DNA of 64,000 nucleotides from assembly GCA_021323675.1 (NCBI GenBank), contig JAJPKP010000003.1, positions 21,796 to 85,795 of the forward strand. The letters are read 5' to 3'. The DNA comes from Pseudomonadota bacterium (GTDB taxonomy: Bacteria; Desulfobacterota; Binatia; Binatales; Binataceae). Positions 54,960 to 64,000 of the stretch are shown here, one piece after another. Positions within the stretch are counted from its first letter, which is position 1; each line of letters begins with the position of its first letter. The translations under genes were made by a program, and so were the position numbers. A model generated the notes under the pieces. The model did no database searches. It was not told where the DNA came from and saw nothing but the letters and a program-made list of their open reading frames with translations.

Positions 54960-56210
54960 ATGGCCGGCGCACCCCGGATGCTCGAAGGATATCGTGTTCT
55001 GGATTTTTCCCAGTTCGTGGCGGGGCCAACCTGCACGCGCCTGCTGGCCGAAATGGGCGCCGAAGTTATCAAAGTCGAACTCGCGCCCCAGGGTGATCGC
55101 GTCCGTGCGGACGGACTTAAGCCGCAAGCTCCCGAGCTCAGGGAGACCAGCCACAGCACCTATTATCTGCAGCACAATCACAGCAAGCTGAGCCTGGCGA
55201 TCGATCTGAAGAATCCGCGCGCCAAGGAAATCGTGATGTCGATGATTCCGAAGATCGATGTGGTGGTTGAAAACTTCGCGCCAGGAGTAATCAAACGCCT
55301 CGGATTCGCCTACGAAGACGTAAAGAAGGTCAACCCGCGGATCATCATGTGCTCGATCTCGATGGCGGGTCAGACCGGCCCGCTCTCCTCGAAGCCCGGC
55401 TACGATTTTGTCGGACAGGCTTACGCGGGAGTCACGGACGGAATTGGCGAAGAGAACGGCCCGCCGGCGATGACCACGATGGCGATCGGCGACATTTCCA
55501 CCGGCGTCGCATCCGCGATGGCGATCGGCTTCGCGCTGCTTCATCGCGAGCGCACCGGCGAAGGGCAATATCTGGACGCCTCGCTGCTCGACACCTACTT
55601 CCATATGCACGAGCGGAGGGTTCCGATGGTTTCGCTGCGCGGGGAAAAGTTTCGTCCGACGCGCAGCGGCTCGATCCATCCGGATGGCGGCACTACCGGC
55701 ATCTTCCACTATCGCGGCAACGAATACGTTCTGCTCGCCGTCACGCCTCATCAATGGCCGCAGCTTCTTCGCGCCATGAAGAGGCCGGACCTTGGCGAAG
55801 ACCCGCGCTTCAGGTCCGCGCGCGGCCGGCGCGACAATCGACTCGAACTGCGCGACGAAATCGAAAAGTGGCTTGCTGGCTTCGCCACGCGCGACGAAGC
55901 GATCGCGGTGCTCGATGCCGAGCGGGTCCCGTGCGCGCCCGTGCTTAATCTGAATGAAGCCGTGAATCATCCGCATCTGAACGAGCGCAAGACCGTGCGA
56001 TGGGTTCAGGATCCGATGCTCGGGCGGGTTGCGATCACCGCGATGCCGGTGAAGTTTTCCGCCTGGCCCGATCGCAGCGATGTGCGCGCATCGCGGCTGG
56101 GCGAGGACAACGAGCGCGTGCTCACGGAGTTGGCAGGGTTGTCTCGTGACGAAGTTCGCGCGCTCTACGACCAGGGAATCCTGGTCCGCGACAAAACCTT
56201 GCCGGGCTGA
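54960..56210 (+). CDS. CaiB/BaiF family III CoA transferase
   Basis: The 416-residue protein starts MLEGYRVLDFSQFVAGPTCTRLLAEMGAEVIKVE, a class III CoA-transferase opening. It has LDASLLD, with the active-site Asp expected in this family. It moves CoA between carboxylic acids; the substrate is unknown. AGGAAATG precedes the ATG. Nearby enoyl-CoA hydratase and SDR genes fit an acyl-CoA breakdown route. Confidence 0.9.
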   Translation: MAGAPRMLEGYRVLDFSQFVAGPTCTRLLAEMGAEVIKVELAPQGDRVRADGLKPQAPELRETSHSTYYLQHNHSKLSLAIDLKNPRAKEIVMSMIPKIDVVVENFAPGVIKRLGFAYEDVKKVNPRIIMCSISMAGQTGPLSSKPGYDFVGQAYAGVTDGIGEENGPPAMTTMAIGDISTGVASAMAIGFALLHRERTGEGQYLDASLLDTYFHMHERRVPMVSLRGEKFRPTRSGSIHPDGGTTGIFHYRGNEYVLLAVTPHQWPQLLRAMKRPDLGEDPRFRSARGRRDNRLELRDEIEKWLAGFATRDEAIAVLDAERVPCAPVLNLNEAVNHPHLNERKTVRWVQDPMLGRVAITAMPVKFSAWPDRSDVRASRLGEDNERVLTELAGLSRDEVRALYDQGILVRDKTLPG

Positions 56211-56280
56211 GCGGCACGGCCGCTGACGATCAGCAGGCGGAGATCGGCGGGCGGGGCCGCGCTTTCCGGCGCGGTGGTTA

Positions 56281-56703
56281 TCACTCTCCGATCACCTTGA
56301 TCAGCACTCGCTTCGGGCGGCGGCCGTCGAACTCGCCGTAAAAGATCTGTTCCCATGGGCCGAAATCGAGCCGCCCGTCCGTAACCGCCACCACCACTTC
56401 ACGTCCCATCACCTGCCGCTTGTGGTGCGCATCGCCGTTGTCTTCGCCGGTGCGGTTGTGATGATAGCGTGAAGGGCTCGGATCGAACGGCGCCAGCGCT
56501 TCGAGCCATCGCTTATAGTCGTCGTGCAATCCGGGCTCGTCGTCGTTGATGAACACGGAGGCCGTGATATGCATCGCGTTTACCAGGCACATCCCCTCTT
56601 TCACGTTGCTCTCTCGCACGGCAGCCTCGACTTCGCGCGTGATATTCACAAAATCCATCCGCGCCGGGACGTTCATGGTCAGATACTTCGTGTATGAGCG
56701 CAT
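56281..56703 (-). CDS. YjbQ family protein (UPF0047)
   Basis: The 140-residue protein has the YjbQ wording: VREGM.LV-like [43 protein letters not shown] and a [14 protein letters not shown] closing. YjbQ proteins can cover weak thiamine phosphate synthase activity; true role unclear. I chose ATG 56703, preceded by GGAGAG, over the longer opening at 56739. Confidence 0.9.
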   Translation of the reverse strand: MRSYTKYLTMNVPARMDFVNITREVEAAVRESNVKEGMCLVNAMHITASVFINDDEPGLHDDYKRWLEALAPFDPSPSRYHHNRTGEDNGDAHHKRQVMGREVVVAVTDGRLDFGPWEQIFYGEFDGRRPKRVLIKVIGE

Positions 56704-56784
56704 CGCCGTCTCTCCGCCGCTCAGCCGCGGTTTTTCCAAAGCATAGCGACCCTGCTAGAACCTGTCACAAGAGGAGCCGATGAC

Positions 56785-57576
56785 ATGAGACTCAAGGACA
56801 AGGTTGCGCTGATCTCCGGCTCGGGCTCGGGTATCGGCGAGGCGACGGCAAAGCGGCTCGCTGAAGAGGGCGCCGCGGTTGTGGTCGTCGATCTGAACGA
56901 GGAAGGCGCGAAGCGGGTTGCGGGCGAAATTCGCGGACGCGGATTTGTCGCCGAAGCGGTTCGCGCAAACGTCGGCAATCCCGCCGAAGTCGAGGCGATG
57001 ATCAGGTTCGCGGTCGATAAATTCGGCCGCCTCGATATCCTGCACAACAACGCCATCCGGCTGTACACCGGCCGGGTTGGAGAGATGTCGCTGGACAACT
57101 GGCGCAAGGCCGTCGAAATCGGACTGACTTCCTATTGGTATGCGACGCGATGCGCGCTCGAGGTGATGGTGCGCCAGCGCAAAGGCGCGATCATCAATAC
57201 CGGCTCGGTTTCGGGGCTGGCGGGTGACTACGGTCTTGGCGCGTACAACGCGATCAAGGCCGGGGTAATCAATCTCACGCGAACAACCGCCATCGAATAT
57301 GCGCGAAAGGGAATTCGCTGCAATGCCGTTTGTCCGGGAGCGATTCTCACCCCGCCGATCCTGAAGTCGCGTCAGGCCTTGCCCGATCTTGCCCGAAACA
57401 CCGAGGCCGCAATCCCGATGGGGCGGTATGGCGAGCCGGTCGAAATCGCCAACGTGGTTCTTTTTCTCGCTTCCGACGAGGCATCCTATGTCAACGGCAC
57501 TTGCATCGTTGCCGATGGAGGCCTGACGGCCCACACCGGCATCCCAAGCGTGGCGGGCAGCGGACCGGACTGGTAA
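56785..57576 (+). CDS. short-chain dehydrogenase/reductase
   Basis: The 263-residue protein has the classical SDR motifs: cofactor SGSGSGIGEATA, NNAI-type loop, catalytic Ser in NTGSVSG, and YNAIKAG with the Tyr-Lys pair. The acid following strand 2 (VVVDLNEEG) suggests NAD use. Substrate unknown. It is followed after 10 bases by an enoyl-CoA hydratase gene. Confidence 0.92.
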   Translation: MRLKDKVALISGSGSGIGEATAKRLAEEGAAVVVVDLNEEGAKRVAGEIRGRGFVAEAVRANVGNPAEVEAMIRFAVDKFGRLDILHNNAIRLYTGRVGEMSLDNWRKAVEIGLTSYWYATRCALEVMVRQRKGAIINTGSVSGLAGDYGLGAYNAIKAGVINLTRTTAIEYARKGIRCNAVCPGAILTPPILKSRQALPDLARNTEAAIPMGRYGEPVEIANVVLFLASDEASYVNGTCIVADGGLTAHTGIPSVAGSGPDW

Positions 57577-57586
57577 AAACATCGCT

Positions 57587-58378
57587 ATGGAATTCGAACG
57601 CGTCAAACTCGAAATCGACCAAAGTGTCGGCATCCTCACTCTCAACCATCCGGAGGTCATGAACGCTGTATCGCCCGAGATGCTGGGCGGATTGATGGCG
57701 GCTTTCGACCATGTCGAGGATCCGAAGAACGGGGTGCGGTGCGTGCTGATGACCGGTGCGGGCCGCGGTTTCTGTGCGGGCGCGAACCTGCAGCCGCGTT
57801 CCGACGAGTCGCGCGGATCGGGCGACGCCGGATCGGTGCTCGAAACGATGTACCATCCGTTTCTTCGCCGCCTGCGGGAATTGCCGATGCCGTTCGTGAC
57901 GGCGGTCAACGGAGCCGCCGCCGGCGTTGGGATGAGTTTTGCCCTGATGGGCGACATCGTTGTCTGCGCGCGATCGTCCTATTTCCTCCAGGCCTTCCGG
58001 CGCATCGGGCTTATTCCGGACGGAGGATCGACCTGGATTCTTCCGCGTCTGGTGGGCAAGGCTCGCGCGATGGAACTTTCGCTGCTCGGTGAAAAGCTCC
58101 CGGCGGAAAAAGCGCTTGAATGGGGACTGGTGAACCGGATTTGCGAGGACGCGGAGCTGATGCCCAAGGCGATAGAATTTGCGCGCGAGCTGGCAAGCGG
58201 CCCCACGGTGTCGTTGCGCCTCATTCGCCGCTTGTACTGGGAAAGCCTGGAGAACAGTTACGAAGAGCAACTCAACCTGGAACGGCAGATGCAGCGAATC
58301 GCCGGCAGTTCGGAGGATTTTCGGGAGGGTGTCCGCGCGTTTCTGGAAAAGCGTCCTGCCCGGTTCAAGGGCAGATAG
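57587..58378 (+). CDS. enoyl-CoA hydratase/isomerase family protein
   Basis: The 263-residue protein is a crotonase-fold enzyme, with an opening EIDQSVGILTLNHPEVMNAVS. The oxyanion-hole segment is TGAGRGFCAGANL, and AAAGVGMSFALMGDIVV is the second conserved region. An acid corresponding to Glu in the FRRIGLIPDGGSTW segment differs from standard hydratases, so isomerase or other crotonase activity is possible. It follows the SDR gene, probably the same transcript. Confidence 0.9.
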   Translation: MEFERVKLEIDQSVGILTLNHPEVMNAVSPEMLGGLMAAFDHVEDPKNGVRCVLMTGAGRGFCAGANLQPRSDESRGSGDAGSVLETMYHPFLRRLRELPMPFVTAVNGAAAGVGMSFALMGDIVVCARSSYFLQAFRRIGLIPDGGSTWILPRLVGKARAMELSLLGEKLPAEKALEWGLVNRICEDAELMPKAIEFARELASGPTVSLRLIRRLYWESLENSYEEQLNLERQMQRIAGSSEDFREGVRAFLEKRPARFKGR

Positions 58379-58475
58379 CTCTTTCGCTCCGCACGCCGGC
58401 TGCCCGCGGGAGCACCGATTTGTAACCGCATAACGCGGGAAATCGTTCTCCAGAGGTTCCGATCGCCGCAATCTC

Positions 58476-59558
58476 ATGGCAAACGCCCTCCAACGCAAGC
58501 TTCATCCCGAGGACGTCACCTGGATTGAACGTCTCGCCAGCGTCAGCGTGGCGCTGCTTCTGCTGATCGGATGCTTCCTGATCATCAGCCCGTTTCTGTC
58601 GGCCGCGCTCTGGTCGGTCGTGCTTTGCGCGTCAACCTGGCGACTGTTCGAGCGGCTCGATCACCTCCTGGGAGACCATCGCACCCTCGCCGCTCTCATC
58701 ATGACCCTGGGACTGACAGCCGGAATTGTCGCGCCGTTCGCGATAGTCGGCGTGAGCCTGGTCGGAGAAGTCAAAATCTTCGCCGCGGTGGTCAAGCAAT
58801 CGATCGAGAACGAGCCGTTGTCCCTGCCGGTGTGGCTCGGGAAGATTCCGATGGTCGGGCCGCAACTGAGTGCCGGATATCGCGCGCTGGTCGGAAGCGA
58901 ATTGAGTCTTGTGGATCAGGCAAAACAACTCAGTGGGCCGGTCGGCACGACCATCCTTGAATGGAGTAAAGCCCTGGGAAGCGGCCTTTGGCAGCTCCTT
59001 CTCAGCCTGCTCATCGGCTTTTTCTTTTATCGCGACGGTCAGGCGCTGGGCGCACGGATATCCAACCTGGCCGCCAGAGTCGCCGGCGCCGAACGGGGAG
59101 AACGCCTCCTGAAGCTCGCGCAGGACACTTGCGTGGGCGTCGTGTACGGAGTGGTTGGGACTGGCCTGCTGGAAGCGGTTCTGATGGGGCTCGGACTTAT
59201 GATCGCGGGAGTGCCGGGAGCCCTGATCCTGGGCTTCGTAACCTTTCTGCTCTCGGCCTTTCCGGGGGGAGCGGCGATAATCTGGATACCGGCGGCCATA
59301 TGGCTTGCCTGGCAAGGGCACGGAGGATGGGCGCTGTTTCTGGCGGTATGGGAGCTCGTCTTTAATTTTTTGATCGAGGGCCTGCTCCGTCCGCTTTTTA
59401 TCGCGGAAAGCGGCGGCGTGCCGCTGCTGCTGGTTTTCATCGGAATATTTGGCGGCGCGGTCGCATTCGGCTTCATCGGAGTGTTCCTGGGACCGGCGCT
59501 GCTGGCAGTCGGCTACAGCCTGATCGACGACGTTACGCGGGAAGCGCCGCTAGTCTGA
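58476..59558 (+). CDS. AI-2E family transporter (UPF0118 permease)
   Basis: The 360-residue protein has about eight membrane helices and the family pattern, including a mid-protein loop and a GALILGFVTFLLSAFPGGAAIIWIPAAIWL stretch. Described members export autoinducer-2 or act as Na+/H+ transporters; the cargo here is unknown. Its end overlaps the convergent aminopeptidase stop by nine bases. Confidence 0.85.
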   Translation: MANALQRKLHPEDVTWIERLASVSVALLLLIGCFLIISPFLSAALWSVVLCASTWRLFERLDHLLGDHRTLAALIMTLGLTAGIVAPFAIVGVSLVGEVKIFAAVVKQSIENEPLSLPVWLGKIPMVGPQLSAGYRALVGSELSLVDQAKQLSGPVGTTILEWSKALGSGLWQLLLSLLIGFFFYRDGQALGARISNLAARVAGAERGERLLKLAQDTCVGVVYGVVGTGLLEAVLMGLGLMIAGVPGALILGFVTFLLSAFPGGAAIIWIPAAIWLAWQGHGGWALFLAVWELVFNFLIEGLLRPLFIAESGGVPLLLVFIGIFGGAVAFGFIGVFLGPALLAVGYSLIDDVTREAPLV

Positions 59559-62198
59559 CTTCCGCGCCTGCTCTATCCATTCGTTGATTGCGCGGAGTTG
59601 ATGCGCGCGAAAATCGGCCGCCTCCATGATTTTCGCCTCAGCGCGCAGCGCCTCGATGCGCCCGCCCGAAGTTTCGTTGACCGGACCAAACGCGGCCAGC
59701 TCCCTTGCGTACGCGGGCTCCGCGAAATTGGCCATCAAACTCGACATAAAGAAGTATCTAAATTCCGGGCTTCTGCGTGCCGCCAGGGCCGCGAAGTTCT
59801 GTTTGACGAACTTCAGAGCGAGATCCGGATGCTCTCCCGCGGCGATGATCAATATCAGCTCGCTTGATTGCTCGGGCGGCAGCTGGTTACCAAGGGTCAT
59901 CTGCAGGGTTTGCTCGACGAGCGAGGGATCGACCGCTCGCGCCATCGCCCGGTAATAGCGCATCCGGTCGTGCGCGTCGCCTGCCTGGCGCGCAAGCTTC
60001 CTCAGTTCGTCGTAGATGCTCTGATCGGCGATGCGGCCGGCCACGCCCACGACCGCATCGCGCAAATTCACATCCAGCGACCCGGGATGTTCCACGAATT
60101 GGGCAAAGCGCCGCTTCGCTTCCGCCGCTATACCGCTGTCATTCAAGTCTCCAAGCGCTGAGATCAATCGGGAGCGGAGGATGGCGATATCTTCGGATTC
60201 GCCGGGGGCCGCATTCCATCCGATTCGATCGAAAGGCTTGTGCAAAACCGCGCGGGCATAGGCCTGAAACGCGGGCCTGCCGGGAAAGCCTCGCTCCAAT
60301 CGATCGATTCGGGAAAACGCTCCCATAACCTCTCGCCACACGGCTCGCGTGCGGTCGTCGTTCTCGACCTCATGTACCATCGAGAAGTATCCGGCGGGCG
60401 CGAGCCGGTTTGCTTCAATGAGAGCCCAGCTATCCGCAAGCAGATTGACGCGATCCGCGGGTTGCATCTTTTCAATCTCGACGGCGAGATCGGCAAGGGT
60501 CGCGGGATCGTACTGCGTCCGGTAGTAGCCGATATCGCCGAAATTCAGCTTGAGAGCGCCGTCGCAAGGACCAGCGGAAATGTTCGCGGCTTTCTCGCGC
60601 AAGAGCGTATTTCCGCTCGGCTTTCGATCCCCCGCCCTTCCCCAATCGATCGGCACCTGCCACTGCTCCGGCGGCGCATCGGGGTAGCGAATAACGAAGC
60701 GCTCCTGCCTGAGCGCGAGCACGCGCTTGCCGGCGCGGCAGCTCTCGCCGGCAATAATCAGCGGCATCCCCGGCTGCTCGGTATATCCGCGCGCGATCGT
60801 TGACACCTGTCTGCCGGAGGCCCGTTCAAGTGCTGTCCACAGATCCCGGGTAGTCGCGCTGCCATAAGCGTGATCGCTGATGTACCGGCGAATGCCCGAT
60901 CGGAAGGCGTCTTCGCCCAGGTAATTTTCAAGCAGGCGGATAATCGCCGCGCCTTTGTCGTATGTGATCTCATCAAATGCGATTGCGGCCTCGCTCTCGT
61001 TAGCGACGGGCTGCTGAATAGGATGGGCCATCGGTCGCGCGTCGGCATACATTGCCATCTGCTTGTGGCCTTCGTTGAGCCAGACCTGCCAGTCCGGATG
61101 CAGATCGTTTTCGGCCTTCGCCTGCATCCAGTCCGCAAAGCCTTCGTTGAGCCACAGATCGCTCCACCAGGCTGTGGTGACAAGATCGCCGAACCATTGA
61201 TGGGCCATCTCGTGGGCGACGATTGCGAAGATCGTGCGCTGCATGGCCTTCGGGCTTGAAGCGGGATCGTAAAGGAGCGCGCCTTCGTAAAAGGTTATTC
61301 CGCCCCAATTCTCCATCGCGCCTCCGAATCCCCCGGGAACCGCAATCAGATCGAGCTTGGGCAGCGGATACTTCACTCCAAAGTAGCTATCGTAAAAGCG
61401 AAGCAGGCGCACCGCCGTTTCTAGCGCATAACGACCCTGTTCCTGATCGCCTCTTCGCGCTACGACGCCAACATCCACTCCGTCGGCGGTTTCGGCGAGC
61501 CGCTCCATCTCTCCCGCGACCATCACAAAGAGATAGCTGGACATCGGGGGCGTGGCCTGGAAGCTGACGCGCTTCAAGCCTCCGTCCAGAGCCTGCTCGC
61601 GCACGACAGGCATATTGGACACCGCGAGAAAGTCCCTGGGCACCGTGATCGAAGGCTCGAAGCTCGCCTTGAAGGATGGCTCATCCCAGCACGGGAAGAC
61701 GCGGCGCGCATCGGTCGGTTCGAGCTGCGTCGCGATCATTCTTTTGCGTCCGGCTCCGGATGGGTAATCGACATAGTAAAGGCCCTCGCCAAAGCCGTTG
61801 ACGCGCGCGTTGAACGCGATGCGCAGCTTGTGCGTGCCGACCCGGATTGGGCTGGGAAAGGCAAGATTTACCGTCTGTGCTTTCTCATCGAAGGAAGCCG
61901 TCGCGTTTTGACCGCTCTCGCCATCGAGCGCGGCCGAAACGATATCGATCTTCAGTGCGTTCAGCGTGAGCGTCGAGGTACTTTTCGCCACCTTTATTTC
62001 GACCACCTCGGAACCGGCGAGCGTCAAGCTGGTCAGATCTGGCTTCAGATCGATTGCGTAGTGAGTTGGAACCACAGAGTTCGGCAGCCTGCCGGGCATC
62101 GAGGCGAGTGACGACTCGCCGCTCGCCGCGATGCCGGCGCCGCATGCGACAATCGACAGCGCGAGGAAAATGGACCTCAGGATGCGCGATGGTGTCAT
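59550..62198 (-). CDS. M1 family aminopeptidase
   Basis: The 882-residue protein has GAMEN at about residue 295, then HEMAHQWFGD, WLNEGFA, giving the zinc ligands of M1 peptidases, and an ERAP-like C-terminal domain. The N terminus has a signal peptide (SILRSI-like hydrophobic stretch, FLALSIVACGAGIAASG), with a Cys (VAC) that could be a lipobox, so it is probably periplasmic or a lipoprotein. It removes N-terminal residues from peptides. I chose ATG 62198; the longer opening at 62246 adds residues without a site. Confidence 0.92.
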   Translation of the reverse strand: MTPSRILRSIFLALSIVACGAGIAASGESSLASMPGRLPNSVVPTHYAIDLKPDLTSLTLAGSEVVEIKVAKSTSTLTLNALKIDIVSAALDGESGQNATASFDEKAQTVNLAFPSPIRVGTHKLRIAFNARVNGFGEGLYYVDYPSGAGRKRMIATQLEPTDARRVFPCWDEPSFKASFEPSITVPRDFLAVSNMPVVREQALDGGLKRVSFQATPPMSSYLFVMVAGEMERLAETADGVDVGVVARRGDQEQGRYALETAVRLLRFYDSYFGVKYPLPKLDLIAVPGGFGGAMENWGGITFYEGALLYDPASSPKAMQRTIFAIVAHEMAHQWFGDLVTTAWWSDLWLNEGFADWMQAKAENDLHPDWQVWLNEGHKQMAMYADARPMAHPIQQPVANESEAAIAFDEITYDKGAAIIRLLENYLGEDAFRSGIRRYISDHAYGSATTRDLWTALERASGRQVSTIARGYTEQPGMPLIIAGESCRAGKRVLALRQERFVIRYPDAPPEQWQVPIDWGRAGDRKPSGNTLLREKAANISAGPCDGALKLNFGDIGYYRTQYDPATLADLAVEIEKMQPADRVNLLADSWALIEANRLAPAGYFSMVHEVENDDRTRAVWREVMGAFSRIDRLERGFPGRPAFQAYARAVLHKPFDRIGWNAAPGESEDIAILRSRLISALGDLNDSGIAAEAKRRFAQFVEHPGSLDVNLRDAVVGVAGRIADQSIYDELRKLARQAGDAHDRMRYYRAMARAVDPSLVEQTLQMTLGNQLPPEQSSELILIIAAGEHPDLALKFVKQNFAALAARRSPEFRYFFMSSLMANFAEPAYARELAAFGPVNETSGGRIEALRAEAKIMEAADFRAHQLRAINEWIEQARKSD

Positions 62199-62321
62199 TG
62201 GAAGGTTAACGCGAGATCTTAGCGGCCTTCCAGGCGGCCAAGTCAACCGGACTCATGGTGCGCCCGACCCGTTCGGGCCTGTTGATTAGGCAGCTTGCGC
62301 GTAGAGTTTGTGTTGTTGGGG

Positions 62322-62364
62322 AAAATGGCGGCTGCGGTGTGTCGGGCCGCAGCCGCCGCATTTT
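62322..62364 (-). terminator. hairpin with T-run flanks, probably bidirectional terminator
   Basis: AAAATGGCGGCTGCGG (62322-62337) pairs with CCGCAGCCGC and, past a two-base bulge, CATTTT (to 62364). A 9-base loop lies between. Poly-A/T flanks on both sides mean it can stop transcripts in both directions. Confidence 0.6.
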
Positions 62365-62407
62365 AAGCCCGGAAATTGATGTTCGTAGTTTTAAGGGCTC
62401 CGGGCTT
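62365..62407 (+). repeat. stem-loop AAGCCCGGA...TCCGGGCTT
   Basis: A perfect 9-bp stem (62365-62373 with 62399-62407) and a 25-base loop. T residues follow on the plus strand, although no plus-strand gene ends just before it. It may be a terminator for an unseen transcript. Confidence 0.45.
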
Positions 62408-62615
62408 TTTCGGTGTCGAGCGTCGAGGGCGGCTGAACGGGATCGCGCCACTCACACGCTTGTCACCTTCGGGAAGAGGGGACTCTGGCTACCCGGGGCA
62501 AAGCGGCCGTCGCAGGAGAAAACGACCTTATCCGATTCGCCGCCGCGGGTGTCTCTACAGTGTAAGCGTTCACTCCGATGGAACTGTCTATGTCTTTGCC
62601 TGGACCGAAAACTTA

Positions 62616-62646
62616 TGGCGGCTCCCGGATTTCTCGGGAGCCGCCA
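62616..62646 (-). terminator. Rho-independent terminator of the DUF1302-like gene
   Basis: TGGCGGCTCCCG and CGGGAGCCGCCA form a perfect 12-bp stem around a 7-base loop. On the minus strand ATAAGTTTTC follows. It begins 13 bases past the stop at 62660, a typical place. Confidence 0.75.
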
Positions 62647-62659
62647 CGTTGCTAGCCGA

Positions 62660-64000
62660 TCAGATTTCGTATGTAAGCGTGAACTCCAGCTCGTTCGTTC
62701 GCTGCTCGACGCTCGCCAGGAACGGGTCGGTATAGCGCCCGCTCTGGCCGAGGAACCATACCGCGTTAACGCCCAACAGAACGTTGCGCGAATAACGGTA
62801 CACGTTTGTGGACTGGAGGTCGCCAACCCGGTCGTCGACATCCCAAACGAACGCGTTGGTGGTCGTCAACTGGCCGTTGAGTATCCAGTTCACCGCGGAC
62901 AGGAAAAAGAAGTTGCTGTCTTCGCGGACTTTGCCAAGCGTATTCGCGATGCTCGGGACCGCGTTGCTCGGCCGATCCGGGAACCACGTGTTGACGTACT
63001 GCGCGGTCAGGAACGTGTGCTGCTTCGAGAGCCAGGGAATGTAGGTCGGCCGATCACCCGCCAGAATGAAGCGGGTCTCTTCGGTCCATTGCGCCCTGGG
63101 AAGGAAGCTCCCATTCGGCAATTTGGCCGGAGTCACAACGCTGGCATTCGGCGTGTACAGCGTATCGTAGCGATAGACGATATCCGTCCATTCCTTGTCG
63201 TAATACGTGCCGGTCAGGCCAAAGAAGTGGTTACGCCGGTACCGGTTCGTAAGGAAGATGTTGAGCGTGCCGACCACAGGAACGCCGGCGCGTGGAACGG
63301 AATGGACCTGACGCTGTCCGGGATTTCCATAGAAGAAAGATCCGGGAACGAGCTGGGTTCCTTCCGCGCCCGAGAGTCCGGCCGGACCCGTGTCACGATA
63401 CTCGTAGAGGTAGATGAAGCTCGTCTGCAGACCGTTTCCGACCGGAAGCAGGCTCGACAACCTCATGCCGAATTCGCTGTTCTCGAGCGAGTTGGTCGGC
63501 GCGCTGCTGGTCTGGATGACGTTCTTGTACGCATAGAAGCCGCCCAGATTGATGAGAGGCTTGCCGGGAACCTGCAGGAAGCTGCGGTCCTGAACCGACT
63601 GGCCGTTCTGGTTGACTCCGTTGTTGTTGAACAGGAAGCCTGCGTCGCTACCGCCAAAGCCTCCACCACCGCCGGCACCTTCCGAGGCGGCAATTGCCCA
63701 GGGAGAACGCGAGTCCGCGGTATTGGCGATCGCGCCGACACCCTGAAAATCGCCGGGGATCCAGAAGGCTTCAAGTTCGTTGTTTGCGGTCTTAAGGAAG
63801 TCCGGCAGGATGTAGTTGAACTTCACCATCCGGACGTTCTTGCGCAGGTCTTCCGCGGATTCGAACGGGATCGCGCCGTGATAGGTGAAATCGACCGAGT
63901 TGGTGACTTCGGTACCGGACAGGGCGTCCGCTTCCGACCAGATGACCTGCTGCTTGCCGATACGAGCCGACAGGTTGTCGGTGAAGTTCAACTGCGCATA
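62660..64000 (-). CDS. outer-membrane protein, DUF1302-like (5' part beyond window)
   Basis: The reading frame is open to the window end, so the N terminus and signal peptide are missing; the last 446 or so residues are present. RIGKQQVIWSEADAL near the window edge matches the DUF1302 signature (R.GKQ.V.WGEAD-like). The rest alternates polar and aromatic strands with Gly-rich loops (GGGGGFGGSDAG) and ends in a short strand (EFTLTYEI). Members are barrel porins of unknown cargo, often near hydrocarbon or sterol catabolism genes. A clear terminator follows. Confidence 0.82.
   Translation of the reverse strand, partial: YAQLNFTDNLSARIGKQQVIWSEADALSGTEVTNSVDFTYHGAIPFESAEDLRKNVRMVKFNYILPDFLKTANNELEAFWIPGDFQGVGAIANTADSRSPWAIAASEGAGGGGGFGGSDAGFLFNNNGVNQNGQSVQDRSFLQVPGKPLINLGGFYAYKNVIQTSSAPTNSLENSEFGMRLSSLLPVGNGLQTSFIYLYEYRDTGPAGLSGAEGTQLVPGSFFYGNPGQRQVHSVPRAGVPVVGTLNIFLTNRYRRNHFFGLTGTYYDKEWTDIVYRYDTLYTPNASVVTPAKLPNGSFLPRAQWTEETRFILAGDRPTYIPWLSKQHTFLTAQYVNTWFPDRPSNAVPSIANTLGKVREDSNFFFLSAVNWILNGQLTTTNAFVWDVDDRVGDLQSTNVYRYSRNVLLGVNAVWFLGQSGRYTDPFLASVEQRTNELEFTLTYEI

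Larger units (their letters stand above)
62199..62615. other. intergenic region with hairpins
   Basis: The 417 bases hold no supported gene. Two GC-rich hairpins are at 62322-62364 and 62365-62407; a third lies just outside at 62616-62646. The stretch 62410-62610 has no motif that I recognise; no riboswitch class fits. Confidence 0.5.

Noticed and set aside
62410..62610. Possible riboswitch upstream of the aminopeptidase
   Set aside because: Neither strand fits a riboswitch consensus I know (GEMM, glycine, cobalamin, SAM); left as unexplained sequence.
1..64000. Insertion sequences, prophage, CRISPR arrays, rRNA and tRNA genes
   Set aside because: No transposase, integrase, phage gene, regularly spaced repeat or folded tRNA was found when reading both strands by eye; short or divergent ones could be missed.

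Overview
The window looks like the chromosome of a GC-rich, diderm bacterium. Evidence for an outer membrane is two beta-barrel proteins (38953-39864; 62660-64000, a DUF1302-like family) and a MacAB-type efflux pair. CaiB-type CoA transferase, enoyl-CoA hydratase, SDR and epoxide hydrolase genes, an NAD(P)-linked group 3b-type hydrogenase and an archaeal-type AdoMet synthetase would fit an uncultivated deltaproteobacterial or related lineage (for example Binatota). That placement is only an inference. I saw no insertion sequence, prophage, CRISPR array, rRNA or tRNA.

Region 1 (1-38.8 kb) reads as a starvation/hypoxia survival island. It holds the end of a glycogen phosphorylase, BON, USP-CBS, Hsp20 and HPF-cold-shock proteins, acetyl-CoA synthetase, a pyruvate dehydrogenase E1alpha-E1beta-E2-ACP operon (no E3), family X DNA polymerase, a DksA-like protein plus malic enzyme, and DUF2267. 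Next comes a tightly overlapping hydrogenase operon on the minus strand: hypA-hypB-beta-gamma-small-large-[protease::hypF]-hypC-hypD-hypE. The operon carries its own maturation set, with the endopeptidase fused to HypF in one 916-residue protein. After it come an NTF2-like exported protein, a CapA-like protein, GYD and CBS proteins, phosphatidylserine synthase, a bEBP-like AAA+ regulator that has lost GAFTGA, a very large CheB-CheR-PAS-histidine kinase with an overlapping NarL-type regulator, archaeal-type AdoMet synthetase, nicotinate phosphoribosyltransferase and another CBS protein. Many of these classes recur in dormancy regulons such as the mycobacterial DosR set.

Region 2 (38.9-52.2 kb) holds an outer-membrane protein with a strong sigma70-like promoter. 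It is followed by an NtrB-like kinase and an NtrC-like regulator with intact GAFTGA. A sigma54-type -24/-12 element and an inverted repeat lie directly downstream, in front of a six-gene collinear operon: DUF1611-like P-loop protein, HEYGH metallopeptidase-like protein, CapA-like protein, ABC exporter, MacA-like adaptor and MacB-like ABC transporter. This looks like a self-contained, signal-controlled export or surface system with no obvious named counterpart. It is my best candidate for an undescribed system.

Region 3 (52.2-64 kb) is more ordinary: epoxide hydrolase-like protein, NmrA-like protein, cupin, CoA transferase, YjbQ, SDR, enoyl-CoA hydratase, AI-2E-type permease, an M1 aminopeptidase and a partial DUF1302-like outer-membrane protein followed by clear terminator hairpins.
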